Shown: positions 9,139 to 19,743 of the stretch, piece by piece
Position numbering within the stretch: position 1 is the stretch's first letter
Layout: each line of letters begins with the position of its first letter
From: Candidatus Rubrivivax defluviihabitans
GTDB taxonomy: Bacteria; Pseudomonadota; Gammaproteobacteria; Burkholderiales; Burkholderiaceae_C
Direction: 5' to 3'
DNA length: 64,000 bases
Assembly (NCBI GenBank): GCA_016709385.1
Contig: JADJMW010000005.1
Location: 62,001 to 126,000 of the forward strand
The notes under the pieces: model-generated
Told to the model about the DNA's origin: nothing
The model's database searches: none
The model's input: only the letters and a program-made list of their open reading frames with translations
Program-made: the position numbers and the translations under genes

Positions 9139-9159
9139 CCCCATCGGTTGCCGATGGGG
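9139..9159 (-). promoter_or_regulatory. Perfect inverted repeat covering the ribosome-binding site of the sigma-like gene
   Basis: CCCCATCGG and CCGATGGGG form a perfect 9-bp inverted repeat with a 3-nt spacer. On the transcript the GGGG that would serve as ribosome-binding site for ATG 9132 lies in the 3' arm. It can act as an RNA hairpin or as a protein operator; which one is not decided by sequence. Confidence 0.5.
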
Positions 9160-9487
9160 TGAAAAGCGAACTCAGGACGGGAATACTGAATAGGTAAATT
9201 GCAGCTATATCAACAACTTAGAGGGGACATGGCATCCGGTGCCGACACTTTCCGGCCAGATTCCGTAACCGAAAACTTGAGGGCTATCGATAGATGCCGA
9301 AGGCCGGCGACCCATGGCGAACGACGCCGTCACGGTCGGCCAGAGGGCCCTCGCGGGGCCGCGGGACGCCATTGCGATGGCGGCCACGCGGGATCGAAAC
9401 GGTGTGTAGAGGTCGAGCGGCAGCGTCGCCAAGGGCGGCGCGATGCCGGAGTGCCAGGTGGCGCATCGACCGAGTGCGGGGGTCAGG
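9160..9487. promoter_or_regulatory. Divergent intergenic region between the sigma-like gene and the AlpA-like gene
   Basis: A non-coding stretch of about 330 bp. Its first part (about 9175-9225) is markedly A+T-richer than its surroundings and is the best place for the promoter of the sigma-parA-parB operon. A CGATAGA element, the same heptamer that is repeated beside the integrase, occurs at about 9288-9294. No convincing open frame was found here. Confidence 0.4.
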
Positions 9488-9946
9488 ATGAAGCGAGCGA
9501 ACGAGTGCGTCGATCAGGCGCTGACGGCGGCCAGCACCACGAGCCAGGTGGCGGACGCCGATGCCGATCTGAAAATGCACGGCTCGGAGCGGGCCAGGCA
9601 TGCCCGCGAAGCCATAAGGGCGCGGCAGCCCAGAGGGTCGTTCGACGCCAGGGCGATCCGGGAGTTGTCCCAGGCAGCGCCGACCGATCCAGCTCAGTTG
9701 CGACGCACGATCCGCCGCAGCGAGCTACGCCAGATCGTGCCGCTGGCCGACTCGACGATCTACGAGCTGGAACGGCGCGGGGATTTTCCCCAGCGCTTCT
9801 TCCTCACCGCGCGCTGCGTCGTGTGGGACCTGGCCGAGGTCGAGGCCTGGCTGCGGAGCCGTCGGCAGTCAGGCGGTGCTGACGCTGTGAAGAAGGCGCC
9901 GGTGCCGGATTTTCGGCGACGTACAAAGCGACCAGGCCGAGACTGA
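9488..9946 (+). CDS. AlpA-like helix-turn-helix regulator
   Basis: 152 residues. The C-terminal half carries an AlpA/excisionase-type winged helix: LRRTIRRSELRQIVPLADS, then TIYELERRGDFPQRF and VVWDLAEVEAWLRSRR. The first 75 residues are low-complexity and basic. ATG 9488 is preferred to an upstream in-frame start at 9443, because a G-rich site (GGGGTCAGG) lies just upstream. It is the only island gene on the + strand here and converges with the helicase gene, 32 bp apart. Known: AlpA-like proteins activate integrase or excision genes of prophages and ICEs. An excision-control role for this element is inferred. Confidence 0.75.
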   Translation: MKRANECVDQALTAASTTSQVADADADLKMHGSERARHAREAIRARQPRGSFDARAIRELSQAAPTDPAQLRRTIRRSELRQIVPLADSTIYELERRGDFPQRFFLTARCVVWDLAEVEAWLRSRRQSGGADAVKKAPVPDFRRRTKRPGRD

Positions 9947-9978
9947 TTGATGCGGTCTACACCCGATTCAGACTCTGG

Positions 9979-11744
9979 CTACAAGTTGTGCTGGCCGATG
10001 ATCGGGCAACCCGGCCAAACCGGGCCAACCAGCAAGGTGTGCGCCTTTGCTCTTGTGATGGCCACTCGAAGAATCTTTCGGCTTCGGTGATATGGGGGCT
10101 CGTCGCCCCACCAAACAAATGACGACACCATCTGCTCACCATCGTGCCGTCCCTCCCTGACGACGATGACGCCGTCGAATTGCTTGCCTTTCGACTTGTG
10201 GACCGTCATCACCTGCACGCCTGGCGGGTCGTCAACTCCGCCAAGAATCTGGTCTTGCGCCAGAGCCAAGTCGAGCACCTGTCGAGCGCCCGTGTACTGC
10301 CCATCACGCGTCCAGACGGCTCCGAGGCCTCCGCTGATACGCTTGCCGCGGTTGAAGGCAACCAGGTAGTCCAGGTTCTTCGCCGCCTCCGTCAAGTGCT
10401 CGTCGCTGGCTGCTCGTAATGCAATCTTGACGCGAGTCCAGTCTCTAGCTGGATCACCTGAGAATCCCTGTGCCCGCAGTGCATCCATGACACCCAGCAC
10501 TGCCTGAACGAACTTCGCTTTCGGCAACTTGCCGGCCTGAACCGCCAACGCCCAAACTTTCCACTGCTTCGCGGCCGCCAGACCACTGGCCCGCTTTGCC
10601 GTCGCCAGCAGATCAAGAGCGGTCGCGAGGTCATTCATCCGATCAAGGTCTCGCTTGGGTTCAGGAGGAAGGCCGCGAACCGGGCCGTCAACATGGCTTC
10701 GGCCTCGTCGAATGCCAGCTTGTGTCGGACTGGTTTCGGCTCCGCGTTCAGTGCACCCGAGATCTTGGCTGCTGATGCCCCGGAGTGGGTAAGGATGGCG
10801 ACGTTCTTGCCGTACTTCCCGGTCGTCTTCCTGATGGCCCGCTGAAGCATGCCGATGGACATACGCATGACGGCACTCAGCGTACGCAGCTTCGGGTTGT
10901 AGGCGAAGGCGGAGATGCCAATGTATGGCGACCCACGAACATTGCCCAGCAAGATATCCTGGCCGAAGGTCGCGATCTCGGTACCGCCACTGCGGTGGTT
11001 CTGCGCACCGAGGTCGATCTCCAAAGGGTTTAGCGATTTCTTGATGGCGACGATTCGCTCTGGGCCTATGCCTGGCAGGTGGTCGAAAATCTGCTGCTCC
11101 AGATCCGCCAGGCAGATCACCTGTGCAGCAGGTGCCAACAACTCTATGCAGCGCCAAGCATGTTCGTTGGTGTCCTGCGCCTCGTCCACGATGATGAGAG
11201 GGTGGCGTTGCGTGATGAGTCGGCGGACATGGCTGCTGCGCTCCAGCAGCTGCGCCGCGTTCGATGGGAAGAGGTCAAAGGCAATGAGCCCATCCTCCCG
11301 GAACAACCGCTCGCGCTCCTGCAGCCAGGCCTGCCATTCCGGGTTCGCTTCCGTGCGGTCCTTCGCCTTGATCGTCCCGTACTTGGCTTGCTCATCCTGG
11401 GGCAGCAAGATGCGCAACGACTTCGGAGCACCAAGCAGGTAGGCGTGCGCCGACAGTAGCGTCCAGAAGAAGGAGTGGAATGTCTGCATGCTCAGCATGC
11501 CACGCTGCGCCTTCGGCACTTCCAGCCTTGTGGCCTCTCCCACGCGAGCGACGGCAGCTCTTGAGAAGCTCAAGAAGAGGACAGACTGACCGGGCTCCAA
11601 ACCGTCGTTGATACGCACGACGGCCTTCTTCAGGGCAATCGTTGTCTTACCGCTTCCGGGGCCACCGATGACGAGGGCGTGCCCCTTGCAATCAAGGAGT
11701 TGCTGGCGCAGGCCGCAAACCTCCATGGCGCCGTCTTCGATCAA
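9979..11744 (-). pseudogene. gajB: GajB-like UvrD/PcrA-type helicase, split by a frameshift
   Basis: About 588 residues if read through. The first frame (11744-10635) has motif I GGPGSGKTT, motif Ia LFLSFSRAAVARV, motif II LIIVDEAQDTN, motif III CLADLEQQIF and a QNHRSGG motif IV. The second frame (to 9979) has motif V VMTVHKSKGKQFDGVIVV and motif VI RVAITRAK. Restoring one base near 10662 joins them as LLEPKRDLDRMNDLA. As sequenced, the first frame stops at 10635 in an ATGA that could restart the second half at 10638, so a two-polypeptide helicase is a less likely alternative. The start overlaps the nuclease gene stop by 4 bp. Known: an OLD nuclease followed by this helicase defines Gabija anti-phage defence. 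Confidence 0.75.
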
Positions 11745-13590
11745 GCAGCAGCAGCGGGCGGCATAGCGGCACCGGCGGCTGCGAGGCCGGCGGGCTTCGC
11801 TGACGACGCCGCCACCGCAATCTCCACTGGGATATCTGACGGCTTCGGGAAGGCCGCATACACGTGCTTCAGAAAGTCCGTCACTGTCGGCGGCAACTCG
11901 GCGACCGTGCTGCCTTCAAAGAGTCTTGCTGCCCAACCGGCGCCCTTGCTGCCGTCCAGTGCCGAACGAGCCAACTTTTTCAGGTCCGCATCGATCGGGC
12001 GCATTACCGGAATCGTGAAGTTGCCGTTGTCGCCAGTCGTCCGAAGATCGTCAAGGAAGGCCCACAGACGATCGAGCGGCATCTCGCTCACAACAAGTGC
12101 TTCAAAGCCTGTGTAGATATGCTCGCAATCCACGTCGAATGCATCGGTGAAAAGCTTCTTCTTTTCAGGTGGGCGAGGCATCGAGTCATAGAACGAAAAC
12201 GTCTTCAGTCCCAGCGCCTTGAAAAAGGTGCCGAACTTCGGCATTGCCCCCTCGCTCTCTGCGTCGAAGAACGCAGCGCCAGCTATGTCGAGCGGCTGCA
12301 GCGCGTTTTCGCTCTCCTCCAGCTTTCTGGCTGCCACTGGCAAGGCGTGAAATTCCGTCAGGCCTTCGACGACGATGGCGCCCTTGCCGAGCATGCACTC
12401 GGTCAAACCACGCCTTGCAAACCTCTTGAAGTCGTTCCCTTTGAGGCCACCCGCATCAGACACCTTCTTGGCGGTGACGCTGGAGTCAGGCCCGCGCGAC
12501 AGGAGCAGGGTTTGTTCCGGCTCGAAGCGCTCGATGACGTACGGGGAGTGTGAGGTCGCAAAGGCCTGCGTCGTGTTGTGAAGCAGGTAGTCCGCGATCC
12601 GGCGCTGCGTGTGGGGCGGCACTGCGATCTCGGGCTCTTCCATCGCGAAGATGACCGACGCCGGCTTCAGTTCGGCGATGAACGACAGGAGAGCGAGCAC
12701 CAGGACATTCAGGGTGCCGGTGCCCACCAGCTGGAATGGCACTGGCGTCTGGTCCTTGGACATCGCCAGAAAGAACGCCATGGTCTTGCGCAGATGCTCG
12801 CGGGTCAGTTGGGAAACGTGCAGTTTGGTCGTCCTGCCGTCTACGTCGGAAGCGATGTAGCGTCCGAGGCGCGCTTCTATCGATTTCAGAACGGGCTGCA
12901 AGTGAGTAGCGTCATTCTCGATGTCCAAGTTGCGCAGGCGTTCGATGGCCTTCTCCCAGAGCCCCGCGCGTGAGCCCCTGAGACGCAGGATCACATCAAG
13001 CAGCGAGCCTCGCTCCAGACTCAAGGCACGCGAGCCGGTGCGGACTGCCCTAAGGTACAGGAACCCAAACATGCGTTTGACTTCCTTGCTGACTTTGTCC
13101 AATTCGCCAGGGTCGGCATTCGGGCTGCGCGAATAGCACGTCTTCGCCTCGAACTCGTCTTCTTCGGGTTGTAGACAGCCTCAGTCTCGAGGCGCAAGCA
13201 ACTCACTACAAGGGGAGGGTTTGCGGCGTCGACCTCACCTTCGTTGAGAAGTCGCTTTTCAGCCGAGTGCCAGAACTCCAGGTGCTGGCCGCATCGGTTC
13301 TCGACTTCGACGTTGATGTCGACGAGTACGACTTCGATCTTGATCGGCACAGGCGTCGGCAAATGCCCCTCGACCTCCGGAGGAGCCAGGTAGTGCGCGT
13401 TGTGGAAGTCGAACTCCTCCACTGGCGGGAACTTCGATATGCGATCCGGCCCCAGTACGAGGTCGAGCGCTTCGCAGATCGTGCTCTTGCCAACGTTGTT
13501 CGGGCCGACGATCAAAGCGTGCCCGTCAAAGTGCAGCTCAGCGCTCTTGATGCTCCGAAAATTCTCAATCTTTAGTCGTACGACTTTCAT
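11741..13590 (-). pseudogene. gajA: GajA-like OLD-family ATPase/TOPRIM nuclease with a frameshift
   Basis: Begins MKVVRLKIENFRSIKSAEL with Walker A GPNNVGKST near residue 32. After a shift near 13166 the other frame continues from DKVSKEVKRMFGFLYLRAV. It holds the signature-like GTGTLNVLVLALLSF, Walker B VIFAMEEPEIAVPP, the H-loop ATSHSPYV and the TOPRIM glutamate motif AIVVEGLTEFHALPVA with a later FYDS aspartate. Restoring one G gives NPEEDEFEAKTCYSRSPNA, the expected OLD-type link. About 617 codons, near the size of known GajA. The C-terminal 20 residues are Ala/Pro-rich. Known: GajA cuts DNA under ATP control and works with GajB; cargo status in the ICE is seen directly. Confidence 0.75.
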
Positions 13591-13744
13591 TCTGGGTGTA
13601 GTCCCTGTTTGATGCCTTGGTCGTCCGACGCAGTGTGTGTTTGAAGAATTTCCTCGACCACTCAGCGCAGGTGCATGGATCCAAGCACCAAAGGGATCCA
13701 GGACGCGCAATCGGGGGCGTTCATTGCAATGGCAGCGGCGTGCT

Positions 13745-15002
13745 TCATAGCGGCGCCGTCGTGGTAACCACCTTCATCGTCGGTGGTAACAGCGTGGGAG
13801 TGTGCGTCTTCCCCGCCACCCACGCATCGATCATGTCCGCCCACTCCTGCAGCATGTGGCGGCGCTGCTCGCCGTACTCGGCCTTGTTGTAGACGCCGCG
13901 CGATGAGCGCCCGTCTTCGTGGGCCAGGCACTTCTCGATCCAGTCGCTGTTGAAGCCCAGCTCGTTGAGGATGGTGGAGCCCGTGCGCCGCAGGTCATGC
14001 ACGGTGAACGGCTCAACGGCAGGGCAGCTTCCTTGGCCTTCGCTCCCACTCCTGGGTCACCCGGTTGAGGGTCGCCTTCGACATGCAGCGATCGGCGTCA
14101 TAGCGCGAGGGCAGCAGGAACCGTGAGCCACCAGCACAGGTGCGAAGTGCCACCATGATGTCCAGCGCCTGCTGCGACAGGTAGACGTTGTGGGGCTTGC
14201 CCGCCTTCATGCGGCTCTTCGGGATCGTCCAGACGGCGTTCTCGAAGTCGATCTCGTTCCAGGTGGCCTCGATGAGCTCGCTCTTGCGCACGAGCGTGAG
14301 CAGAACCAGGCGCAGCGCCAGGCGGATGGTCGGCAGGGTCGCGGTGGCGTCCAGCACCCGGTGCATGACGCGGATCTCGGACGGCGACAGCGCGCGGTCC
14401 TTGGCCACGAACGTGGCGATCGATGAGGGGCCGACTTCGTCCGCGGGATTCGGCGCCTTGTCGCCATGCAGCGCCGCGAAACCGAACACCTGCTTGACGA
14501 TGTCGCGCACGTAGACAGCGGTGGCCGGCGCGCCGCGCGCCTTGACCTTGGCGCACAGGTTGCGCAGGTCCTCCGGGCCGATCTCGGCCATCAGCCGGTT
14601 CCGGAACACCGGCATGATGTCCCGGTCGATGATGCTCTTGCGCATCGACTTGGTGCTGTCGGCCATCCTGGCTTCTTCCAGCCAGCGGTTGGTGAACTGC
14701 TCGAAGGTCTTGGCCTCGGCCATGCGACGCTTCTCGCGCTGCTTTTCCTGGCTGGGGGACTGACCTTCGGCGATAGCACGCCGCGCCTCCATGCAGCGCT
14801 CGCGCGCCATCAGCAGCGACATGCCGTCCTTGGAGCCGTAGCGACCCACCGTGAGCGTCTCGCGCCGGCCGTTGAGGCGGTAGTCCAGCCGAAACGTGAT
14901 CGTGCCCTTGGGCGAGACGGTCACGTACATCCCGTCCCGGTCGGCCACCTTGTAGGCCGTGGCCTCTGGCTTGATGCCCCTGAGCGTGCCATCGGACAGC
15001 AT
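13745..15002 (-). pseudogene. int: Tyrosine integrase (P4-like, DUF4102), broken by two single-base deletions
   Basis: The N-terminal part has a DUF4102-type domain (MLSDGTLRGIKPEATAYKVAD, GRYGSKDGMS) and a SAM-like core domain. The first catalytic Arg lies in TLVRKSELIEATW. The rest (HDLRRTGSTILNELGF with H-x-x-R, CLAHEDGRSSRG, and the nucleophile region GVYNKAEY) is in another frame. Two one-base losses, near 14047 and near 14016, separate them; restoring both gives VTQEVGAKAKEAALPLEPFTVHDLRR. ATG 15002 is chosen for its GAGGAGGG site, rather than a GTG at 15038. About 420 residues if restored. It lies next to guaA, which fits its role in site-specific insertion there. Confidence 0.85.
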
Positions 15003-15026
15003 CGGCGGTCCCTCCTCTCGGAGAAA

Positions 15027-15181
15027 TTTTACCGTCACGATGATTTGACCGCTACAAATTCTCTAAGTTGTTGTTCCGTCTTGTTTTTTTGTCTATCTTT
15101 TTACCGTCAATGACCGCAAAGTGCTGACGGTAAAAATTCTGAGGGTGTCCGTCTCGATTTTTACCGTCAGATTTACCGTCA
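15027..15181. repeat. Five copies of TTTTACCGTCA, likely integrase arm-type sites
   Basis: TTTTACCGTCA occurs at 15027-15037, 15099-15109 and 15159-15169, inverted at 15125-15135, and shortened to TTTACCGTCA at 15172-15181. The cluster between int and the guaA end is where arm-type binding sites for a tyrosine integrase or a recombination directionality factor are expected. Recognition by a specific protein is inferred. Confidence 0.65.
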
Positions 15182-15199
15182 AACTGGAAGGCATCCCCC

Positions 15200-15290
15200 C
15201 GATAGATGTCGATAGATCTCGACAGACGTTCTCTATACGGGACAAGCACTTAGCAGCGATTTTCGATAGACCCCGATAGACGCTGAAAGA
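15200..15290. repeat. Two 10-bp-phased triplets of a CGATAGA element
   Basis: CGATAGA at 15200 and 15210 and CGACAGA at 15220 start exactly 10 bp apart. A second triplet, CGATAGA at 15264 and 15274 and TGAAAGA at 15284, has the same 10-bp step. The phasing places all copies on one face of the helix, as expected for cooperative protein binding close to the crossover point. Confidence 0.6.
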
Positions 15291-15297
15291 CGCCGAA

Positions 15298-15316
15298 TCA
15301 TTCCCACTCGATCGTC
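15298..15316. other. Probable attachment site within the 3' end of guaA
   Basis: The last codons of guaA (ATIEWE then TGA) meet the island here. Known: guaA-specific islands recombine within the 3' end so that the target gene is restored. The partner copy must lie beyond the left edge of the window, so the core sequence cannot be bounded. Confidence 0.5.
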
Positions 15317-16881
15317 GCCGGCGGCTTGCTGCTCACGTCGTAGACGACGCGGTTGATGCCGCGCACTTCGTTGATGATGCGGCTGCTGACCTTCTTCAGC
15401 AGTGCATAAGGCAGTTCGGCCCAGTCGGCGGTCATGAAGTCGCTGGTCTGCACGGCGCGCAGCGCCACCACGTGCTCGTAGGTGCGGCCGTCGCCCATCA
15501 CGCCCACGCTCTTCACCGGCAGGAAGACGGCAAAGGCCTGGCTGGTGAGGTCGTACCAGTTCTTGCCGCTGCTCTCGTCCTCGAAGGCGCGCAGTTCGTC
15601 GATGAAGATGGCGTCGGCACGCTGCAGCAGCACCGTGTATTCCGGCTTCACCTCGCCGAGGATGCGCACCCCCAGCCCCGGCCCTGGGAAGGGGTGGCGG
15701 TAGACCATCTCGTGCGGCAGGCCGAGCGCCACGCCAAGCTCACGCACCTCGTCCTTGAACAGGTCGCGCAAGGGCTCCAGCAGCTTCAGCCCCAGCGTCT
15801 CGGGCAGGCCGCCCACGTTGTGGTGGCTCTTGATGCTGGTGGCCTTCTTCGTCTTGGCGCCGCCGCTCTCGATGACGTCGGGGTAGATCGTGCCCTGCGC
15901 CAGCCACTTCGCATTGGCAAGCTTCTTCGCCTCGCGCTGGAAGACCTCGACGAATTCGCGCCCGATGATCTTGCGCTTGACCTCGGGGTCGGTCACGCCG
16001 GCGAGTGCGCCCAGGAATTCGGCGCTGGCGTCGACGTGCACCACCTTGGCATGCAGGCGGCCGACGAACATCTCCATCACCAGCCGCGCCTCGTTCAGCC
16101 GCAGCAGGCCATGATCGACGAACACGCAGGTGAGCTGCTCGCCGATGGCGCGGTGGATCAGCGCCGCGGCCACGCTGGAGTCGACGCCACCGGACAGGCC
16201 CAGGATCACCTCCTCGTCGCCCACCTGTTCGCGGATGCGCTGCACGGCTTCGGCCACGTGGTCGCGCATCACCCAGTCGGGGCGCGCGCCGCAGATGCCC
16301 AGCACGAAGCGCTCCAGCAGCGCCCGCCCCTGCACCGTGTGCGTCACCTCGGGGTGGAACTGCACGCCGTAGTAGCCGCGGGTCTCGTCGGCCATGCCGG
16401 CGATCGGGCAACTCGGCGTGCTGGCCATGAGCTTGAAGCCCGGCGGCAGCGCCGTGACCTTGTCGCCGTGGCTCATCCACACCTTGAGCATGCCGTGGCC
16501 TTCGGGCGTGGCGAAGTCCTGGATGCCGTCGAGCAATTTCGTGTGGCCGCGCGCGCGCACCTCGGCATAGCCGAATTCACGCTGCGTGCTGGCCTCGACC
16601 TGCCCGCCCTGCTGCACCGCCATCGTGAACATGCCGTAGCAGATGCCGAGCACCGGCACGCCGGCGTCCCATACCGCGGCCGGTGCGCGCAGGTCGTGTT
16701 CCTCGTAGGTGCTGGCGTGGCTGCCGGACAGGATGATTCCCTTCGGCGCGAATTCGCGGATGAAGGCGTCGCTCACGTCGTTGGGATGGATCTCGCAATA
16801 GACATGCGCCTCGCGCACGCGGCGGGCGATGAGCTGCGTGACCTGCGAGCCGAAGTCGAGGATGAGGATCTTGTCGTGCAT
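15298..16881 (-). CDS. guaA: GMP synthase (glutamine-hydrolysing)
   Basis: 527 residues, full length. Converts XMP to GMP with ATP and glutamine in the cytoplasm. The N-terminal class I amidotransferase domain shows the nucleophile in GICYGMF and the His-Glu pair in VQFHPEVTHT. The ATP pyrophosphatase loop is LGLSGGVDSSVAA, and the dimerisation domain ends PPATIEWE, as in E. coli. It lies downstream of guaB and an MFS gene on the same strand, so the two GMP-branch enzymes are co-oriented. Its 3' end is the insertion site of the left-hand island and the coding sequence is still intact. Confidence 0.98.
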   Translation of the reverse strand: MHDKILILDFGSQVTQLIARRVREAHVYCEIHPNDVSDAFIREFAPKGIILSGSHASTYEEHDLRAPAAVWDAGVPVLGICYGMFTMAVQQGGQVEASTQREFGYAEVRARGHTKLLDGIQDFATPEGHGMLKVWMSHGDKVTALPPGFKLMASTPSCPIAGMADETRGYYGVQFHPEVTHTVQGRALLERFVLGICGARPDWVMRDHVAEAVQRIREQVGDEEVILGLSGGVDSSVAAALIHRAIGEQLTCVFVDHGLLRLNEARLVMEMFVGRLHAKVVHVDASAEFLGALAGVTDPEVKRKIIGREFVEVFQREAKKLANAKWLAQGTIYPDVIESGGAKTKKATSIKSHHNVGGLPETLGLKLLEPLRDLFKDEVRELGVALGLPHEMVYRHPFPGPGLGVRILGEVKPEYTVLLQRADAIFIDELRAFEDESSGKNWYDLTSQAFAVFLPVKSVGVMGDGRTYEHVVALRAVQTSDFMTADWAELPYALLKKVSSRIINEVRGINRVVYDVSSKPPATIEWE

Positions 16882-16896
16882 GGCGGGAAGCAGGAG

Positions 16897-18156
16897 TCAG
16901 GGTGCCGCCGCCGCAGTGGTCGGACTGCCGCGGTGGCGCATGAAGTGGCGGATCGCCACGAAGGCCGCCAGGCCTTGCAGCACGGCGCAGAAGAAGAAGG
17001 GCAGGCCCAGCCAGGCATCGCCTGGCGGGCGGCCCGCCACCGCCAGCAGCAAGGCGGGCCCGATCACCGGAGCCAGCACGCCGGTCACGCTGTTGAGCGA
17101 GGCCACGGCGCCCATGGTGCGTCCCTGCTCGCGCTCGTCGGCCGCGTTGGAGATCAGGCTCTGCAACGCGGCGACGGTGGTGAAGCCGAAGAGGTTGGCC
17201 ACCACGATGACGATCATCATCCAGCCCTGCGTGGCCAGGCCCCAGGCCAGGTAGCAGAAGGTCGACGAGACCAGCCCCAGCGCCGCCAGCCGCCGCGCCG
17301 AGAAGCGCTTGAGAAGCTGCTTCATCAGCCCGCCCTGCACGATGGCCGCCATCACGCCCACGGTGAACAGCGACCAGCCATTCTCCGCCGGCCCCCAGCC
17401 GAACTTGAAGGTGGTGTAGAGCACCCAGCTCATGTGCATGGTGAATTGCGCCAGGCCGGCCAGCCCCACCACCCAGACCAGCGGTCCCACGCCACGCAAC
17501 TGGGTCAGGCCCTTCAGCGCCGTCACCGGGTTGGCGCGCTTCCACTGGAAGGGCTGGCGCTTGTCGGCGGCCAGCGACTCGGGCAGCACGAAGGCGCCGT
17601 ACAAGGTGTTGAGCAGAGCCAGCGAGCCGGCGACGAAGAACGGCAGCCGCAGGTCGATGTCGCCCAGCACGCCACCCATCACCGGGCCCAGCGTGTAGCC
17701 GATACCGAACATGGCGCCGAGCAGGCCGAAGCGGCGGGCGCGATCAACCGGCGCCGAGACGTCGGCCACGTAGGCCTGCGCCACCGCGGCGTTGGCCTGC
17801 ATCGCGCCGCCGACGAAGCGCGCCGCGATCAGCATCCACAAGGCCGTGGCCAACGCCGTCGCGAAAAAATTCAGCGCCAGCCCGCAGAAGCCCAGCAGCA
17901 GGATCGGGCGGCGGCCGAAGAGGTCGGACAAACCGCCGAGGATGGGCGCGGAAAGGAAGGTGGCGACCGCGAACGACAGCGTCACAGCGCCGTACCAGAA
18001 GGTCTGGTCGGCAGCGCTGCCGGTGAAGGTGCCCACCAGCGCCGGCAGCACCGGGATGATGAGACCGATCGACATCATGTCGATCAGCACCACCACCATG
18101 ATGAAGCCCATGGCGGCCTTGCGCTGGCCGGTGCCGGGAACGGCAGGAAGCGTCAC
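16897..18156 (-). CDS. TetA-like MFS transporter
   Basis: About 419 residues with roughly 12 hydrophobic segments. The MFS signature between segments 2 and 3 is GGLSDLFGRRPILLLGF, and segment 5 has GPVMGGVLGD, which is typical of drug:H+ antiporters of the Tet type. Inner membrane. The GTG at 18156 lies just past the guaB stop (18164); an ATG at 18111 is an alternative. It sits between guaB and guaA, an arrangement met in several Burkholderiales, suggesting co-transcription with purine genes. Substrate unknown; purine-analogue or drug export are possibilities only. Confidence 0.85.
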   Translation of the reverse strand: MTLPAVPGTGQRKAAMGFIMVVVLIDMMSIGLIIPVLPALVGTFTGSAADQTFWYGAVTLSFAVATFLSAPILGGLSDLFGRRPILLLGFCGLALNFFATALATALWMLIAARFVGGAMQANAAVAQAYVADVSAPVDRARRFGLLGAMFGIGYTLGPVMGGVLGDIDLRLPFFVAGSLALLNTLYGAFVLPESLAADKRQPFQWKRANPVTALKGLTQLRGVGPLVWVVGLAGLAQFTMHMSWVLYTTFKFGWGPAENGWSLFTVGVMAAIVQGGLMKQLLKRFSARRLAALGLVSSTFCYLAWGLATQGWMMIVIVVANLFGFTTVAALQSLISNAADEREQGRTMGAVASLNSVTGVLAPVIGPALLLAVAGRPPGDAWLGLPFFFCAVLQGLAAFVAIRHFMRHRGSPTTAAAAP

Positions 18157-18163
18157 GAAGCGC

Positions 18164-19633
<1,470 letters not shown>

Positions 19634-19743
19634 GCTGAGGGCTCCAGACGCAAAAACGGATTATAGGAAGCGGCTGCAACAGGGCCGAATAGCGTGATGC
19701 AAGACACAGCCGGCCGCCCCGCAGCGGCGCATACACTGGCGCC

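Larger units (their letters stand above)
1..15297. mobile_element. End of an SPI-7/PFGI-1-type integrative conjugative element inserted at guaA
   Basis: Seen: a tyrosine integrase lies immediately beside the 3' end of guaA, followed by a run of same-strand genes typical of this ICE family (ParA, ParB, DUF2857, STY4528-like, PFL_4669-like, DUF3577, RadC, DUF932), with a nuclease/helicase defence pair as cargo. Known: guaA 3' ends are integration sites for several genomic islands, and this gene set marks the replication/partition end of SPI-7-type ICEs. Inferred: the element continues left of base 1, because no conjugation (type IV secretion) genes and no second attachment site are visible here. 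At least four genes carry frameshifts, so mobility is doubtful as sequenced. Confidence 0.85.
15003..15297. promoter_or_regulatory. Integrase upstream region between int and guaA
   Basis: A non-coding stretch of about 295 bp, distinctly A+T-richer than the flanking genes. It holds two separate repeat families described in their own entries, the integrase ribosome-binding site (15010-15017) and presumably the integrase promoter. No open frame of note. Confidence 0.6.

Noticed and set aside
15036..15038. GTG 15038 as integrase start
   Set aside because: It lies inside a TTTTACCGTCA element and lacks a ribosome-binding site; ATG 15002 has GAGGAGGG and gives the usual N-terminus of the family.
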